Positions 13,194 to 13,239 of a DNA stretch of 13,239 bases are shown here, piece by piece. The first letter of the stretch is position 1. Each line of letters opens with the position of its first letter. The position numbers and the translations under genes are program-made. Source of the DNA: an uncultured Clostridia bacterium (GTDB lineage: Bacteria; Bacillota; Clostridia; Christensenellales; UBA1242); assembly GCA_947384015.1 (NCBI GenBank), contig CANDFN010000024.1, positions 1-13,239 on the forward strand, written 5' to 3'. The notes below the pieces were generated by a model. The model was not told where the DNA came from. It saw nothing but the letters and a program-made list of their open reading frames with translations, and did no database searches.

Positions 13194-13239
13194 AGATCGG
13201 AAGAGCACACGTCTGAACTCCAGTCACCATAATACATCT
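13194..13239 (+). other. Illumina TruSeq adapter and index (artefact)
   Basis: 13194-13227 reads as the 34-base TruSeq indexed-adapter sequence (beginning AGATCGGAAGAGC, ending CTCCAGTCAC). 13228-13235 (CATAATAC) is in the place of an 8-base i7 index, and 13236-13239 (ATCT) is the start of the constant sequence after the index. Not biological DNA. Confidence 0.99.

Overview
The window is AT-rich DNA (by eye about one third G+C) with Firmicutes-type signals: consensus TTGACA-17-TATAAT promoters, AGGAGG-like ribosome binding sites, U-tailed intrinsic terminators and a Bacillus/Clostridium-type LexA (SOS) box. With a YkvI-type transporter, a DMNNFYASVE-type Pol IV and a rpoD/zinc-ribbon pair, this suggests an uncultured low-GC member of the Clostridia. 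Genus cannot be read from the sequence. The last 46 bases are Illumina adapter plus index, so the right edge is a library artefact; the left edge cuts into rpoD.

Layout. (1) 1-1702, plus: 5'-truncated rpoD (primary sigma factor) and a COG1579-type coiled-coil/zinc-ribbon gene overlapping it by one base, closed by a bidirectional terminator. (2) 1734-5200, all minus: dinB (Pol IV) under a perfect promoter whose spacer is a LexA box, a lytic transglycosylase 2 bp downstream, a YkvI-like membrane protein, and a small unknown gene with its own perfect promoter. (3) 5360-7810, plus: a 716-residue protein made of eight ~75-residue repeats (LIPWC...PLY...LR...LLNSYGMxW), followed after an in-frame TAA by an open extension carrying a ninth, decayed repeat; the terminator lies after the extension. 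(4) 7924-9639, plus: the essential GTPase gene engB/ysxC and a COG3804-type dehydrogenase. (5) 9640-10056: a stretch of about 400 bp without a gene, holding a terminator, a 16-bp tandem duplication and a promoter. (6) 10057-10785, plus: a classical short-chain dehydrogenase, convergent with (7) a minus-strand CYTH-like gene, sharing a terminator. (8) 11653-11879: two near-identical 44-bp terminator hairpins 153 bp apart, with extra inverted repeats. (9) A minus-strand cysteine-containing beta-rich protein, divergent from (10) a metallophosphoesterase cut off by adapter.

How the genes fit together. Most are independent units with promoters close to their start codons; several predicted leaders are very short, and two genes (engB and the phosphoesterase) may be leaderless. 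The clearest regulated unit is the SOS-type dinB-transglycosylase operon, linking error-prone synthesis to a peptidoglycan lytic enzyme. The most unusual locus is the repeat protein with its interrupted C-terminus. Its repeat resembles a strongly diverged helicase-associated (HA, PF03457-like) three-helix domain; this is inference from the pattern of conserved residues, not a database match. Five start codons were moved from the longest-ORF position on the basis of ribosome binding sites, promoters or open upstream frame.
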